33,450 nucleotides of DNA, taken from assembly GCA_947302275.1 (NCBI GenBank), contig CAMYUW010000027.1, forward strand, positions 1 to 33,450, given 5' to 3'. The stretch is from an uncultured Prevotellaceae bacterium. Its GTDB lineage: Bacteria; Bacteroidota; Bacteroidia; Bacteroidales; Muribaculaceae. Below, one piece after another: positions 8,494 to 17,287 of this stretch (position 1 is the first letter of the stretch; every line of letters starts with the position of its first letter). The position numbers and the translations under genes were made by a program. The notes under the pieces were generated by a model, which worked only from the letters and a program-made list of their open reading frames with translations, searched no databases and was not told where the DNA came from.

Positions 8494-11400
8494 TCACCGC
8501 AGGATTTTAGTGGCAGAGGTAGTGCCGTCGCTGTAGCGGGTCACCACGATGTTGATGCCCTCAAACGGCTTCTCGCTCTCCATTCCCATCACGTTGTAGT
8601 AGCGTACGCTCTGGACGGTACGGAGGAAGTTCACTTCATCGACTTTCGTCCAGTTGCCAGCGCGGGTGGGCATGTCAAGAGGATAGATTTCGTATTCACT
8701 GCTTACCTGTGAGCCATCGGCGGTGCCTTGTGACCTCAGGGTGTTGGAAGCCTTGCGGCCAATCAACGCATGGAGGAAGTAGGCATCATTCACATGTTCA
8801 TCGATACCCTCAGGCTTGCCATAACTGATTTCGGAATCGCTATTGCGGTTATACTTCCAGTTGGCGGTGACAGAGCCCACGGTGCCCCAAACATTGACAA
8901 CTGAACTAGTCGGAATCTCAGGATCATTATAGTTGGGCTTATATACCGTGAATACATCGTTTCCGGCCCAAACGCCATAGACCAGAGCTACCTCCATGAC
9001 CTTCGGGTTGACGAAGAAGAGGTGATCGCCGGCATGCGGGCCACTGGCTGCTACGAAACCGCTGTTCTGGCCAACGTTGAGGTTGGTAGTCAGGAAGTTG
9101 GGCGTCACGTATGTGTTATAGATAGCACCCTGGTAGGGGCTTCCGTAGGGGTTATTGCCATTCACGGAACCCATGTAACCGAGATACTGGTTCAGCTGGC
9201 TGCCATTGGCCGTGGGCGCAGTGCCTGTGAGCTCGATGGTGTAGTTGCTGTTGTCGGTATAGGTGCCGATGATAGAGCTCGGCGTAATCTTGTGATCGAC
9301 AAGATTCTGGGCTTCAGTTTCTCCATTGGGAACGTTCTTGAAGTCGAGAATGACCCAACTGCTCTGGTCCCAGTCATTATCCTGCCAACCAAGAATCTCC
9401 TTCACGTAGTCAATCTGGCCGGTTGCCTCATCCTTATAGGTCTTCACGTTGGCGTTACCTTGATCCTTGGCAAACAGCAGCGGGTGGACCACATGGTTCT
9501 CGTCGGTGTATTTCACATACCATGCACCGGTCAACTCGTCGCTCACAGCATAGGTGTTGCCTACAGTGCCGTTGGCCTCGATTTGTGCCAGCGTACTTCC
9601 GGTAATTCCTGTGATTGTGAAGGTGTTGTTGGTGGCATTGACCGTGATGATATAATTACCGGCATCTTGGAATTGGATAGGACAATACTTGATGTGGTTG
9701 TTATCCCTCGGATCAAGTTCAAGATTACCCTGGTGATTGGTTCCGTTATAGAGCCAATTGGCGCCATTGGTCTCTGCACCGAAGAAAATACGGTTATAGT
9801 CATAGTCCCAAGTGTAGTTCACACCCGTCTTTCTGGCAAACAGGATGCAGCAGTTGGCGGGAACTGTGACCGCAGCCGTGTAGATGCCGTTGTCTTCAGC
9901 CATCTGGGTACCGTTGGCATAATTCCAGTTGCCCGTTCCGTTATCGCCCACGATGAAGATGTCGGGAACATAATCCACATGGACTGTTGTGCTGATCGTC
10001 GTGCCGGCAGCATTCCTGGTGCCGACTGTCAAGTCATCACTTGCCCTTAAGGCTCGGCCGTCGTATGTAACGTTCACCTGACCGCTCAATGAGTGATTAT
10101 AAGGAGTGAAATACCAGTACGGACCATTGTCATAGGTGGAGTTGTTGTTGACAGGAGTTCCCGTGGTGGCCGAGAGGTTAGGCGTGAAACCGCTGTTCGT
10201 ACGGGTCACTCCCACGTTATCCGTCAGGTTGCTGCCGGTGACATAGAAGGCGTAATTGCCGTTGTCGTCGATAGTCAACGTTGTCGGAGTGGCTGTCAAT
10301 TCAGGTTGCAGCACCGTGTAGGTGGCGCTGGCCACCTCACTATCGTACCAGCCTTCCTTAACGGCTATGGCCTTGATAGTCGTCGTCTCGTTCACAGTAA
10401 TAGGACCATTGTATTGGGTGCTGCTGGTCGTGGGCGTTGAACCGTCGGTCGTGTAATAGATCGTGGCACCGTTTGTGGTGCTTTCGATGGTTACGCTTGT
10501 CGAGCCAACAAAACTGCTAGTACCAGGCGAGAACGTCGGTGTTGCTACGGTCTCCATTTCACGGTAGATGGAGAACGGATAGTAGCTGATGTTGGTGTTA
10601 ATTGTGATTGTGTATTCGCCAGCGTAAGGCAGTTTGATGGGATTATCCTCATTTACGTCGATAGCACCACCCGCACGTTCAACATTGGAAGGCATTATCC
10701 AGTCTCCAGAGCCTGACGGGCCAAAGATGTAACGGGTGCCCCATCGCTCATTGCTACCCAGACTTGCTTTCCTGGAAAAGATGATGTAGGTATTGTCTGC
10801 TGGAGCAGTAAAGGTCGCCGTGTAGACGCCATTAATGTTGTTCATCTGGGCGCCATTATAGTTCCATTGATTCTGTCCGTTATCGGTGATGATGTAGATA
10901 TCTGGCTCGTAAGTTGCTTTGGCCGTTTTAGTCAAATTGGAACCTCTGTAAACCAATTTAATCGTGCTGTTGTCTTTCAGCTCGCGGCCAGTGTAAGTAA
11001 TAGATATCTTGCCAGTTAACGATCCGCTTGATGGATTAAAATTACCTGAAGATACACTGCCTGTAGTGGCACTTGGTGTAGCGCTGAAACTGCTATTTGA
11101 GTTTGTTAGGGCTACAGTATTAGTACCAAACCAACCCGCTTTATTCAGATTGTACCCATACACATTAATAGTACCTGTATTGCCCTCTTTAAGGTTCAGC
11201 AATTCAGGGCTTGCAATCATAACGGCGGCACTAGCGTAAGAATATGTTACGGTGGCAATATCGCTGACCGTTAAACCGTCTTTGAAAGCTCTAGCCTTGA
11301 TGGTCACACCATTATTAACAGTGAAGCTGCCCGTGTATTCAGTGCTTGACGCGGTGGGACTAGAGCCGTCAGTTGTGTAACGGATTGTAGCACCTTCGGT

Positions 11401-12891
11401 TGAACATGTTATCGTTGCCGTTTTGGTAGCGCTTGTGCCATCAAGTGTAATAATAGGTTTTGACACCTTAAGTGTGTAAGTCTGGGACGCTATGGTACTC
11501 GTACTGCTGCCCGATATGGCGATAGCCTTGATAGTCATGTTTTTATTTACAGAGATGGGTCCACTGTAAACGGTACTGTTTATTGTGGGTGTTGTGCCGT
11601 TGGTCGTATAGCGAATGACAGCGCCAGGCGTAGCACAACTAAGACTTACACTCAAGGGATTATGATCGTAAGAACCTCCAATAGGGGAGAAAACAGGTAA
11701 TGTGATATCGGGGGCGAATTCGGCCTGTTCTTCCATCCATACCGTGTTAGCGGGTATGTTTTGTGTGGCCGTTTTAAAGCCGAATCGTCCAGACTCGCTA
11801 AATCCCAATACGTATTTCTGTGGATTAGTTGGAGCGGTATAATGGTTGCCATTGATATAACTTGTGCCACCATTTGCATTGGCGATATAAGTTACATTAC
11901 CATCTGTATTGCAGTAGTAAGTGCCATATAACATATTTACGCCAGAATAGTAAGATGCCTCATCGGCATCGGGGGGCTCCTGGTTATTTATATCTGCTGG
12001 CGAGAACTTAGGAACACCGATAGGCTTCAGCTTACAGTCAAGGGGATTACTTGAACCACATTCCAGGATAACAGGAGTGCCTTCTGGTACGATGCCAGTG
12101 ATTTCTTGTTGTTGCAGAATACCATTGGTGGCATCTGTAATCACATAGATTTTTTCCACACTGCTACCTTCGGCAATCTGCCATTGAAATGGCACCTTAA
12201 GTGTGGTGTAATATTTTCCGTTATATTCAATCTCGGGCACCACGTTAAAATGGGTCACGGGCTCAAGGTACCAATAGGCGGCCTCTGTTATGTTTTCTTC
12301 TTTACAGACACGAAAAGTGGGTTTTCCGTATGTTGTAATGTCATCGCAAAAATACAACGTGCCTAAATCGCCAGTGCCCACTCCCGAATCGTTCCTGACC
12401 CTAACTGAAGCCCTATATTTTGTGTCAACTCCACTGCCGCTGACTTTTTCGATTTGAACCCATTTATCGAACCCAACTTGTCCAGCGTTACCACCATAAA
12501 AACTACCAGTAGCGATGGTGCGGAGACTCGTTCCCTGGGCAATCAGATTATAGTTTTTATTAGACGATGTATTAGCTTCCGCAAATATATAAATCAAAGA
12601 TTGTGCGCTAATAAATGCAGTATCTTGAATTATGTGAGCATCATTCCTCAGATAAGCTTCAGCGAAGTTGATTTTGTAAGGCTTAGTTGCGTCTGTTACT
12701 GATGACACACTACCAATAATTTTCTGATAGTTAAACTTATTATTGGCGATGCTGATGTAGTCTGTCGGATACTGTGAATTGCGCACACGGTAGAATCCGT
12801 CTGTGTTCTTCCCTAACTGTGCAAAAGCTGGTAAGACAAATAGTGCCATCAAAAATACGGCCCCGATCTTGTGAAATGTATTTTTCATCAT
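8494..12891 (-). CDS. Giant secreted modular protein: chitobiase-C-like repeats, SusE-like modules and a T9SS-like C-terminal tail
   Basis: Function unknown; probably a cell-surface or secreted glycan-interacting protein. The frame is open further upstream, but ATG 12891 or 12888 starts a good signal peptide (MKNTFHKIGAVFLMALFV, cleavage after AFAQ). From 12888 numbering: residues 25 to about 390 form a Bacteroidales secreted module (DGFYRVRN, YWYLEPVTHF, KYYTTLKVPF). Chitobiase-C/Fn3-like repeats (IRYTTDGSSPT, IKARAF type) lie near 397-473, 477-553 and 783-858. Two Ig-like segments each precede a SusE/F-like module (DIYIITDNGQNQWNYNG near 663; DIFIVGDNGTGNWNY near 976), so an Ig plus SusE-like block is duplicated. 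The last 40 or so residues (VRYYNVMGMES, GINIVVTRYSDGT, TKILR) look like a type-A type IX secretion sorting domain. It is convergent with the sugar locus; a role in starch capture is only a guess. Confidence 0.85.
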   Translation of the reverse strand: MMKNTFHKIGAVFLMALFVLPAFAQLGKNTDGFYRVRNSQYPTDYISIANNKFNYQKIIGSVSSVTDATKPYKINFAEAYLRNDAHIIQDTAFISAQSLIYIFAEANTSSNKNYNLIAQGTSLRTIATGSFYGGNAGQVGFDKWVQIEKVSGSGVDTKYRASVRVRNDSGVGTGDLGTLYFCDDITTYGKPTFRVCKEENITEAAYWYLEPVTHFNVVPEIEYNGKYYTTLKVPFQWQIAEGSSVEKIYVITDATNGILQQQEITGIVPEGTPVILECGSSNPLDCKLKPIGVPKFSPADINNQEPPDADEASYYSGVNMLYGTYYCNTDGNVTYIANANGGTSYINGNHYTAPTNPQKYVLGFSESGRFGFKTATQNIPANTVWMEEQAEFAPDITLPVFSPIGGSYDHNPLSVSLSCATPGAVIRYTTNGTTPTINSTVYSGPISVNKNMTIKAIAISGSSTSTIASQTYTLKVSKPIITLDGTSATKTATITCSTEGATIRYTTDGSSPTASSTEYTGSFTVNNGVTIKARAFKDGLTVSDIATVTYSYASAAVMIASPELLNLKEGNTGTINVYGYNLNKAGWFGTNTVALTNSNSSFSATPSATTGSVSSGNFNPSSGSLTGKISITYTGRELKDNSTIKLVYRGSNLTKTAKATYEPDIYIITDNGQNQWNYNGAQMNNINGVYTATFTAPADNTYIIFSRKASLGSNERWGTRYIFGPSGSGDWIMPSNVERAGGAIDVNEDNPIKLPYAGEYTITINTNISYYPFSIYREMETVATPTFSPGTSSFVGSTSVTIESTTNGATIYYTTDGSTPTTSSTQYNGPITVNETTTIKAIAVKEGWYDSEVASATYTVLQPELTATPTTLTIDDNGNYAFYVTGSNLTDNVGVTRTNSGFTPNLSATTGTPVNNNSTYDNGPYWYFTPYNHSLSGQVNVTYDGRALRASDDLTVGTRNAAGTTISTTVHVDYVPDIFIVGDNGTGNWNYANGTQMAEDNGIYTAAVTVPANCCILFARKTGVNYTWDYDYNRIFFGAETNGANWLYNGTNHQGNLELDPRDNNHIKYCPIQFQDAGNYIITVNATNNTFTITGITGSTLAQIEANGTVGNTYAVSDELTGAWYVKYTDENHVVHPLLFAKDQGNANVKTYKDEATGQIDYVKEILGWQDNDWDQSSWVILDFKNVPNGETEAQNLVDHKITPSSIIGTYTDNSNYTIELTGTAPTANGSQLNQYLGYMGSVNGNNPYGSPYQGAIYNTYVTPNFLTTNLNVGQNSGFVAASGPHAGDHLFFVNPKVMEVALVYGVWAGNDVFTVYKPNYNDPEIPTSSVVNVWGTVGSVTANWKYNRNSDSEISYGKPEGIDEHVNDAYFLHALIGRKASNTLRSQGTADGSQVSSEYEIYPLDMPTRAGNWTKVDEVNFLRTVQSVRYYNVMGMESEKPFEGINIVVTRYSDGTTSATKILR

Positions 12892-12936
12892 GATCTGATC
12901 AGTTACATATATAAAAGTTTTTTCTGTTACAATAAT

Positions 12937-12998
12937 AAAAGTGTGGGCAATCAATAGCCTCCATGACTTAGCATGTCGTTGCCATCAATTGCCCACAC
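12937..12998 (-). terminator. Terminator downstream of the dockerin-tailed protein gene
   Basis: Read on the - strand, GTGTGGGCAAT (12998-12988) pairs perfectly over 11 bp with ATTGCCCACAC (12951-12941), followed by TTTTATTATT. The loop is long (36 bases) and contains further short pairing. It separates the two large secreted-protein genes, although read-through is possible. Confidence 0.7.
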
Positions 12999-13021
12999 AA
13001 TTCAGTTTAAACTAATGATTA

Positions 13022-16000
13022 TTAGTTGTTCAGACTGTTGGCCAACAGGTAATCAATCAGTTCGGTGACGTCACTGATGGTGATTTCACCGTTCTCATTG
13101 AAGTCTGCAGCTACGTAGTCAAGACCACGAGGATACAGATCGCAAGGCTCAGCATAGACTCTGCTGGCAGGATCAGCGAGCAAGATGTCGATCAGTGCGG
13201 TGACATCAGAGATCGAAACTTTACCATCGCGGTTGATATCGCCACGCAGGCTAAGGGTGATCTTGTCGTGCGTCTCGCTCACGAGGAAGGCCTTGTTGGT
13301 TTCTACAGTCATGTTGTCATAGAAGGCCACCTCGCCATCCTCGACATCAAGGCTGCGAACTACACACTGAACTCGACCATACTCGTCGGTAGTGCCACAC
13401 AGTTTAAGGTCGTCATTCGAGAGACCCCAGAAGTACTTGTTGTTGACGGTGCCGGCATAGCGGAGCATCAGATGCTCATAGTCGAGCATGTAGCGGTTGT
13501 AGATTTCCTCGCCGAAGAGACCCTTCACGAGATTGAACAGCTTAGCAACAGACTCAGCCTTGATCTGGTATTCGCCGATCAGGTAGTCCGGACCCTTGAG
13601 CAGATTGCCATTAACAGCGGCGCCAGCCTCGGTGCTGATTACCAGAGCCTTGTCGCCAGCCTCGGTGGCCTTGATCAGGACGGGAGTCTGAGCGGGGATA
13701 ATACCCTCGATAGCTTCGGTGATAGCGATGCCGTCGGTGGTGACGCCAGTCACCTTGTAGGCCGTAGCGCCCTCGGGCATGGTGTAAGCAAAGTCGGTGT
13801 ACAGGGTGGTCACATATTCGTTGTTCACCTTGTTCTCCTCGGGGATATTTACGGTGAAGGTGGTGCGGGGCTCCAGCGTCCAGATGGCGCGTCCGTTATT
13901 GTTGATAATGTCCACGTTACCCTCGCTGATAAAGTCGGGCTTGCCGTCCTTCTGAGCAATGTAGTACTTGAAGTCGGGACGAACCTGCTCGAGCTTGTCG
14001 AGGTAATCGGCAAATTCACCCAGCTGGGGACGGATCTCGTTCTGATACCTGGGATGATTCTTCAGGTTGGTCCAGTAGATCATAGCGGTCTCGTAGGCGA
14101 AGCTCCAAACGTTGTTCTTGTTGTTCAGAACCTGACGGTAGAAGTCCATGGTCGATGCCTCGTCAACGGGCTCGGTCAAGTTGCGGCCCATGTTATCCCA
14201 GATCTGGTGCAAGCTGAACGGGGTCAGGATAGCAGCACCACTGCCGTTAGTCTTCTCCAGAATCTTCTGGATGGCATTGTTGATGGCTGTCTCCATCATC
14301 GGGAGCTTAGCCTCAACCTTTGCCTGGTTCTCGCGGTAGAATTCAACCACGGGCTGCATGCTCGGGGTCTTGCCATAGATGCGGTAGCCGCCCTCGGCAG
14401 GCTCTACATACAGGTGATAGTCGAAGCTTTCGTTGAACTTATCGAGGATGGCGTCAACACCGGTCTCGCCGAAGAGTTCGCCCACGCCTTCCAACTCGAG
14501 CTTCTGGGCAACGAGGTGTACCAGCTCGGGCACGTAGTTCATGGCCTTGTTGGCATAGCCCTGGAGATCACAAGCCTGTGAGCGGAGGGACTGAACCTGG
14601 CCGTTCTCGTTGGTCTCAACATAAATCACCGTACCGGCCTTGTCGGCGGGAGTCTCGGTGAAACGCAGGGTCTTGCGGCCTTGGATGTTGGCATACTGCT
14701 CGTTACCGTTGTTCTTGATGCTGAAGTAGCCCTGGATGGGATCTACATGAGCGGGCTCAGCAACCTGGTCGATAATGAACGATGCGGTTGCAACGGGGCT
14801 CTCAGCCATGGCCTTCGTAGCCTTGGCATAAACGGTGCAATCCTCGGTCAGGGTCAAGGTCAACGACCTGTTCTGATGCCATTCGTCCTCTTCGTTGAAG
14901 CGATACAGGATAGTGGCACCCTCGGTAGCGCAGTCGATGGTGAGCTGCTGATTGCCTGTGTAAGAACCCTCAACCAGTGAGAAGGTCGGGGTTGCTACCT
15001 CAACGAGCACGGGCTCGGTAGCAACGGCTTCCAGGCTTACGGTCACGCTCTCGGCATCCTGGCTGGAAACAGTGACTTTAGCCATGTGGATGTCCTCGGC
15101 AGTGGGATTGTAGGTTACGGTAACCTCGGCACCGTCCTCGGCAGCATCCTTGGCGATGGTGGTGGTGCTCAGGGCGAAGACGTTGTTCTCGTCGTTCAGC
15201 GTCAGGGTTACGTCACCCTTTAGGTTCTCACCCATAACGGTAAAGGTCTTCTGGACGGGAGTGCCGACGGTGGTCTCAAATTCTACCTTGGAGTCAGCAG
15301 CCAGTTCGGGCTTAGCCTCGATGGTGATGGTGTAGCTTGCGCTACCGGGCAGATACTCGTCGTTACCAGCAAAGCTAGCAGTGATGGTAGCGGTGCCGAT
15401 CTTCTCACCAATCACAACCTCGCCGGTGTTCTCGTCAACCACAGCAATATCCTCGTCGGTGCTGTTGTAGGTCACAGTCACATTGTTGGGATTGATCAGC
15501 GTGGGAGCGGTAAAGTCAGCTTCGGGATATACCGTGAAAGCAGTATTATCACCATAGCTCAAACCAGCCTCAACAGGATCAGGAGTAACAGCAGCATCTT
15601 CATAGGCAAAGGTCACCTTCGGAAGGAAGTAAGATCGTGTGTCACCATAATTTGATGTGTAATAGCTTTGATATTTATTTTGATTGACACCATAAAAATG
15701 GGTTGCACCATAGGACCCCATAGTCGTAGCAACATTCAGAAGCAGATCACCTCCATTGTACATGAACGGCTCGTCAAATGTAATTGTCCATTCTTTTAGT
15801 GAAGTATTTTTCTCAACTTCTTCAGTTCTGACTGCGGTATATCCCTGGATGGGCTGAGGAGTAGACTCATATTCAGATGTATTGGCGTCCAAATTCTTTA
15901 ACGAGAATGTGACATTTGTTGCGAACTTAATGCCATCACTGTTGTAAAATGTCATTGAGGTGATTTTCTTGTCCTTCAAGCTTTGCAGCAATGAGGCCGG

Positions 16001-16912
16001 ATAAATCATCTGATTGTTCTGTGCAAATTCATCAACATATAATCCGTAGACAGGCAGGTAGGTGTTTTCGGTTGTCTCATCGCACACGGTCAGCTCATAT
16101 GCAGCAACACCAGTCAAGGTGACATCAAGGTCGATGTCTTCGCTTTCCACAGCTCCAATGTGCAAGGTTCCCTCAAAAGTGCCCGCAGTAGTCGGGTTGA
16201 ATATAACGGGAATCGAAACTTTAGCACCCGAAGCGATTTCAGCTGGGGTGTAAGTGGTACTGAAGGGAGCAGCAAGCCCGCTCAATGTGGGCGTGAAAGC
16301 CTCGGTACCCATGTTCTTTAGCACAATATTCCATGTGCGTTCATTGTTTACGGTTAATCTGCCAAAATCATGGCTGTTGTCGGATGTCAACTTTGCAGCA
16401 TAGCCTTCTGTGAGATTAGGCTCCCATTCAATTGTTATGGAATATAAATTCGTGGATGATGATTTTCCATTTATAGCAATGTAAGTGTAATCATCTTCGA
16501 AATCATATTTTGTGCCATTGTCAGATATTTTCACAGTTCCCACAGGGGTTCCAGTAGCCTTTTCAGTATATGGTGTATTTGATGCAAATACATCTACTGA
16601 CTTGTTTGATGAACCGTCTCCAGCAATAGTAACGCTCTTTAATCGCCCGCCAGAAGTGGTTGTGTAAAGGTAGCCGTTTGCATTCCAGCGAAAACCGTAA
16701 TTAGCGTTAGTTAATCCCATTGATCTGATTACATACTTAGCATCAGTTGTAGGACCAGTTACAGTAATCGTCTTCCAATCTGATGAGTACGTGCCATCAA
16801 GTAGTGGTGATGTGACACTCTTGTTAATGACATCTTCTTCGGCCCATGCTGACGGTATGGCCGCAGCAAGGGCTAAGAACAGAAGTAGAAATTTTAGTTT
16901 GAAGTACTTCAT
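13022..16912 (-). CDS. Large secreted multidomain protein with dockerin-like C-terminus
   Basis: Function unknown. Signal peptide MKYFKLKFLLLFLALAAAI ending PSAWA, about 24 residues. Then a beta-rich N-terminal domain; an ASH/choice-of-anchor-like Ig domain (about 175-270: FGRLTVNNERTWNIVLKNMG); a Bacteroidales domain with CDETTENTYLPVYGLYVD; further Ig-like segments; and a chitobiase-C-like repeat (from 639, GATILYRFNEEDEW). A long, mostly helical region (about 722-1010) I do not recognise is followed by a module homologous to the N-terminus of the other giant protein (IWTLEPRTTFTV, NEYVTTLYTDFAY, GIIPAQTPVLI). The end has two calcium-loop repeats: GDINRDGKVSISDV from 1224 and ADFNENGEITISDV from 1269, each followed by a LID-x-LL helix, as in type I dockerins. 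No cohesin is visible in the window. Confidence 0.85.
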   Translation of the reverse strand: MKYFKLKFLLLFLALAAAIPSAWAEEDVINKSVTSPLLDGTYSSDWKTITVTGPTTDAKYVIRSMGLTNANYGFRWNANGYLYTTTSGGRLKSVTIAGDGSSNKSVDVFASNTPYTEKATGTPVGTVKISDNGTKYDFEDDYTYIAINGKSSSTNLYSITIEWEPNLTEGYAAKLTSDNSHDFGRLTVNNERTWNIVLKNMGTEAFTPTLSGLAAPFSTTYTPAEIASGAKVSIPVIFNPTTAGTFEGTLHIGAVESEDIDLDVTLTGVAAYELTVCDETTENTYLPVYGLYVDEFAQNNQMIYPASLLQSLKDKKITSMTFYNSDGIKFATNVTFSLKNLDANTSEYESTPQPIQGYTAVRTEEVEKNTSLKEWTITFDEPFMYNGGDLLLNVATTMGSYGATHFYGVNQNKYQSYYTSNYGDTRSYFLPKVTFAYEDAAVTPDPVEAGLSYGDNTAFTVYPEADFTAPTLINPNNVTVTYNSTDEDIAVVDENTGEVVIGEKIGTATITASFAGNDEYLPGSASYTITIEAKPELAADSKVEFETTVGTPVQKTFTVMGENLKGDVTLTLNDENNVFALSTTTIAKDAAEDGAEVTVTYNPTAEDIHMAKVTVSSQDAESVTVSLEAVATEPVLVEVATPTFSLVEGSYTGNQQLTIDCATEGATILYRFNEEDEWHQNRSLTLTLTEDCTVYAKATKAMAESPVATASFIIDQVAEPAHVDPIQGYFSIKNNGNEQYANIQGRKTLRFTETPADKAGTVIYVETNENGQVQSLRSQACDLQGYANKAMNYVPELVHLVAQKLELEGVGELFGETGVDAILDKFNESFDYHLYVEPAEGGYRIYGKTPSMQPVVEFYRENQAKVEAKLPMMETAINNAIQKILEKTNGSGAAILTPFSLHQIWDNMGRNLTEPVDEASTMDFYRQVLNNKNNVWSFAYETAMIYWTNLKNHPRYQNEIRPQLGEFADYLDKLEQVRPDFKYYIAQKDGKPDFISEGNVDIINNNGRAIWTLEPRTTFTVNIPEENKVNNEYVTTLYTDFAYTMPEGATAYKVTGVTTDGIAITEAIEGIIPAQTPVLIKATEAGDKALVISTEAGAAVNGNLLKGPDYLIGEYQIKAESVAKLFNLVKGLFGEEIYNRYMLDYEHLMLRYAGTVNNKYFWGLSNDDLKLCGTTDEYGRVQCVVRSLDVEDGEVAFYDNMTVETNKAFLVSETHDKITLSLRGDINRDGKVSISDVTALIDILLADPASRVYAEPCDLYPRGLDYVAADFNENGEITISDVTELIDYLLANSLNN

Positions 16913-17018
16913 AAATAAAAGGAATTAAAAAGTTAATAATTTATGAATAAAAAAGTTACGTCTTGGTTTATAGTTTGTTTTTAAAGTTAGTTTTTAGTTT
17001 GCTCTACTAAGAAATGAA

Positions 17019-17085
17019 GCAAGTTGAGAAGGACATCTGTCGGCTTTTCTTTTGGAAGCAGGGCACTCCTCTCCTTTCAACTTGC
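17019..17085 (-). repeat. Inverted repeat in the leader region of the dockerin-tailed gene
   Basis: GCAAGTTGA at 17019-17027 is complementary to TCAACTTGC at 17077-17085. With a one-base bulge the pairing extends to about 14 bp (GAAGGA with TCCTT). The loop is about 45 bases. It lies immediately downstream of the putative -7 boxes on the - strand, about 107 bases before the coding start. Confidence 0.5.
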
Positions 17086-17101
17086 AAAAATAGCAAAAAT
17101 A
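17085..17101 (-). promoter_or_regulatory. Twin TAnnTTTG boxes, putative promoter of the dockerin-tailed gene
   Basis: On the - strand, TATTTTTG occurs twice, at 17101-17094 and 17092-17085, a 9-base step. Both match the Bacteroidota -7 box. No clear -33 TTTG was seen. The leader to the start at 16912 would be about 165 bases. Confidence 0.45.
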
Positions 17102-17287
17102 ATTGAAATAACGACTAAAAAATCGAGATTTTTTACCTTGTCTCCCTGTCTTTTTTCATAAGTCACTAGTCTTGAAAACAAGGAGCGCGTTGATGTGCGA
17201 AACATTATGCAAAAACTATTAATAATAACAGGATTCGCGGTGGCCTAAAAATGGGTTTAGAAATGAGGAAGTAGATGCGGAGTAACG

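Larger units (their letters stand above)
16913..17287. other. Long intergenic region, AT-rich, with leader structure
   Basis: 375 bases without a gene, lying between two - strand genes. It is AT-rich compared with the coding DNA. It holds the putative promoter of the dockerin-tailed protein (17085-17101), a palindrome TAAAAAATC/GATTTTTTA at 17116-17135 that may be a weak terminator for the MATE gene, a long inverted repeat (17019-17085), and TAGTTTT-rich low-complexity sequence (16966-17000). I found no small RNA family or open frame I can name. Confidence 0.6.

Noticed and set aside
9022..10050. 342-codon open frame opposite the giant secreted protein
   Set aside because: The sense strand encodes recognisable repeat modules across the same stretch; the antisense product has no domain.
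10500..11700. CRISPR-like or tandem DNA repeat in the giant protein gene
   Set aside because: The repetition is at protein level (chitobiase-C-like modules); DNA copies are diverged and unevenly spaced.
13022..13245. Cellulosome component
   Set aside because: No cohesin, scaffoldin or glycoside hydrolase is joined to the dockerin-like tail in this window.
13268..14581. 437-codon open frame opposite the dockerin-tailed protein
   Set aside because: Antisense shadow produced by GC-rich third positions; no family features.
16913..17287. Possible tRNA, riboswitch or small RNA in the long intergenic region
   Set aside because: No cloverleaf or known aptamer pattern seen; only the inverted repeats already listed.
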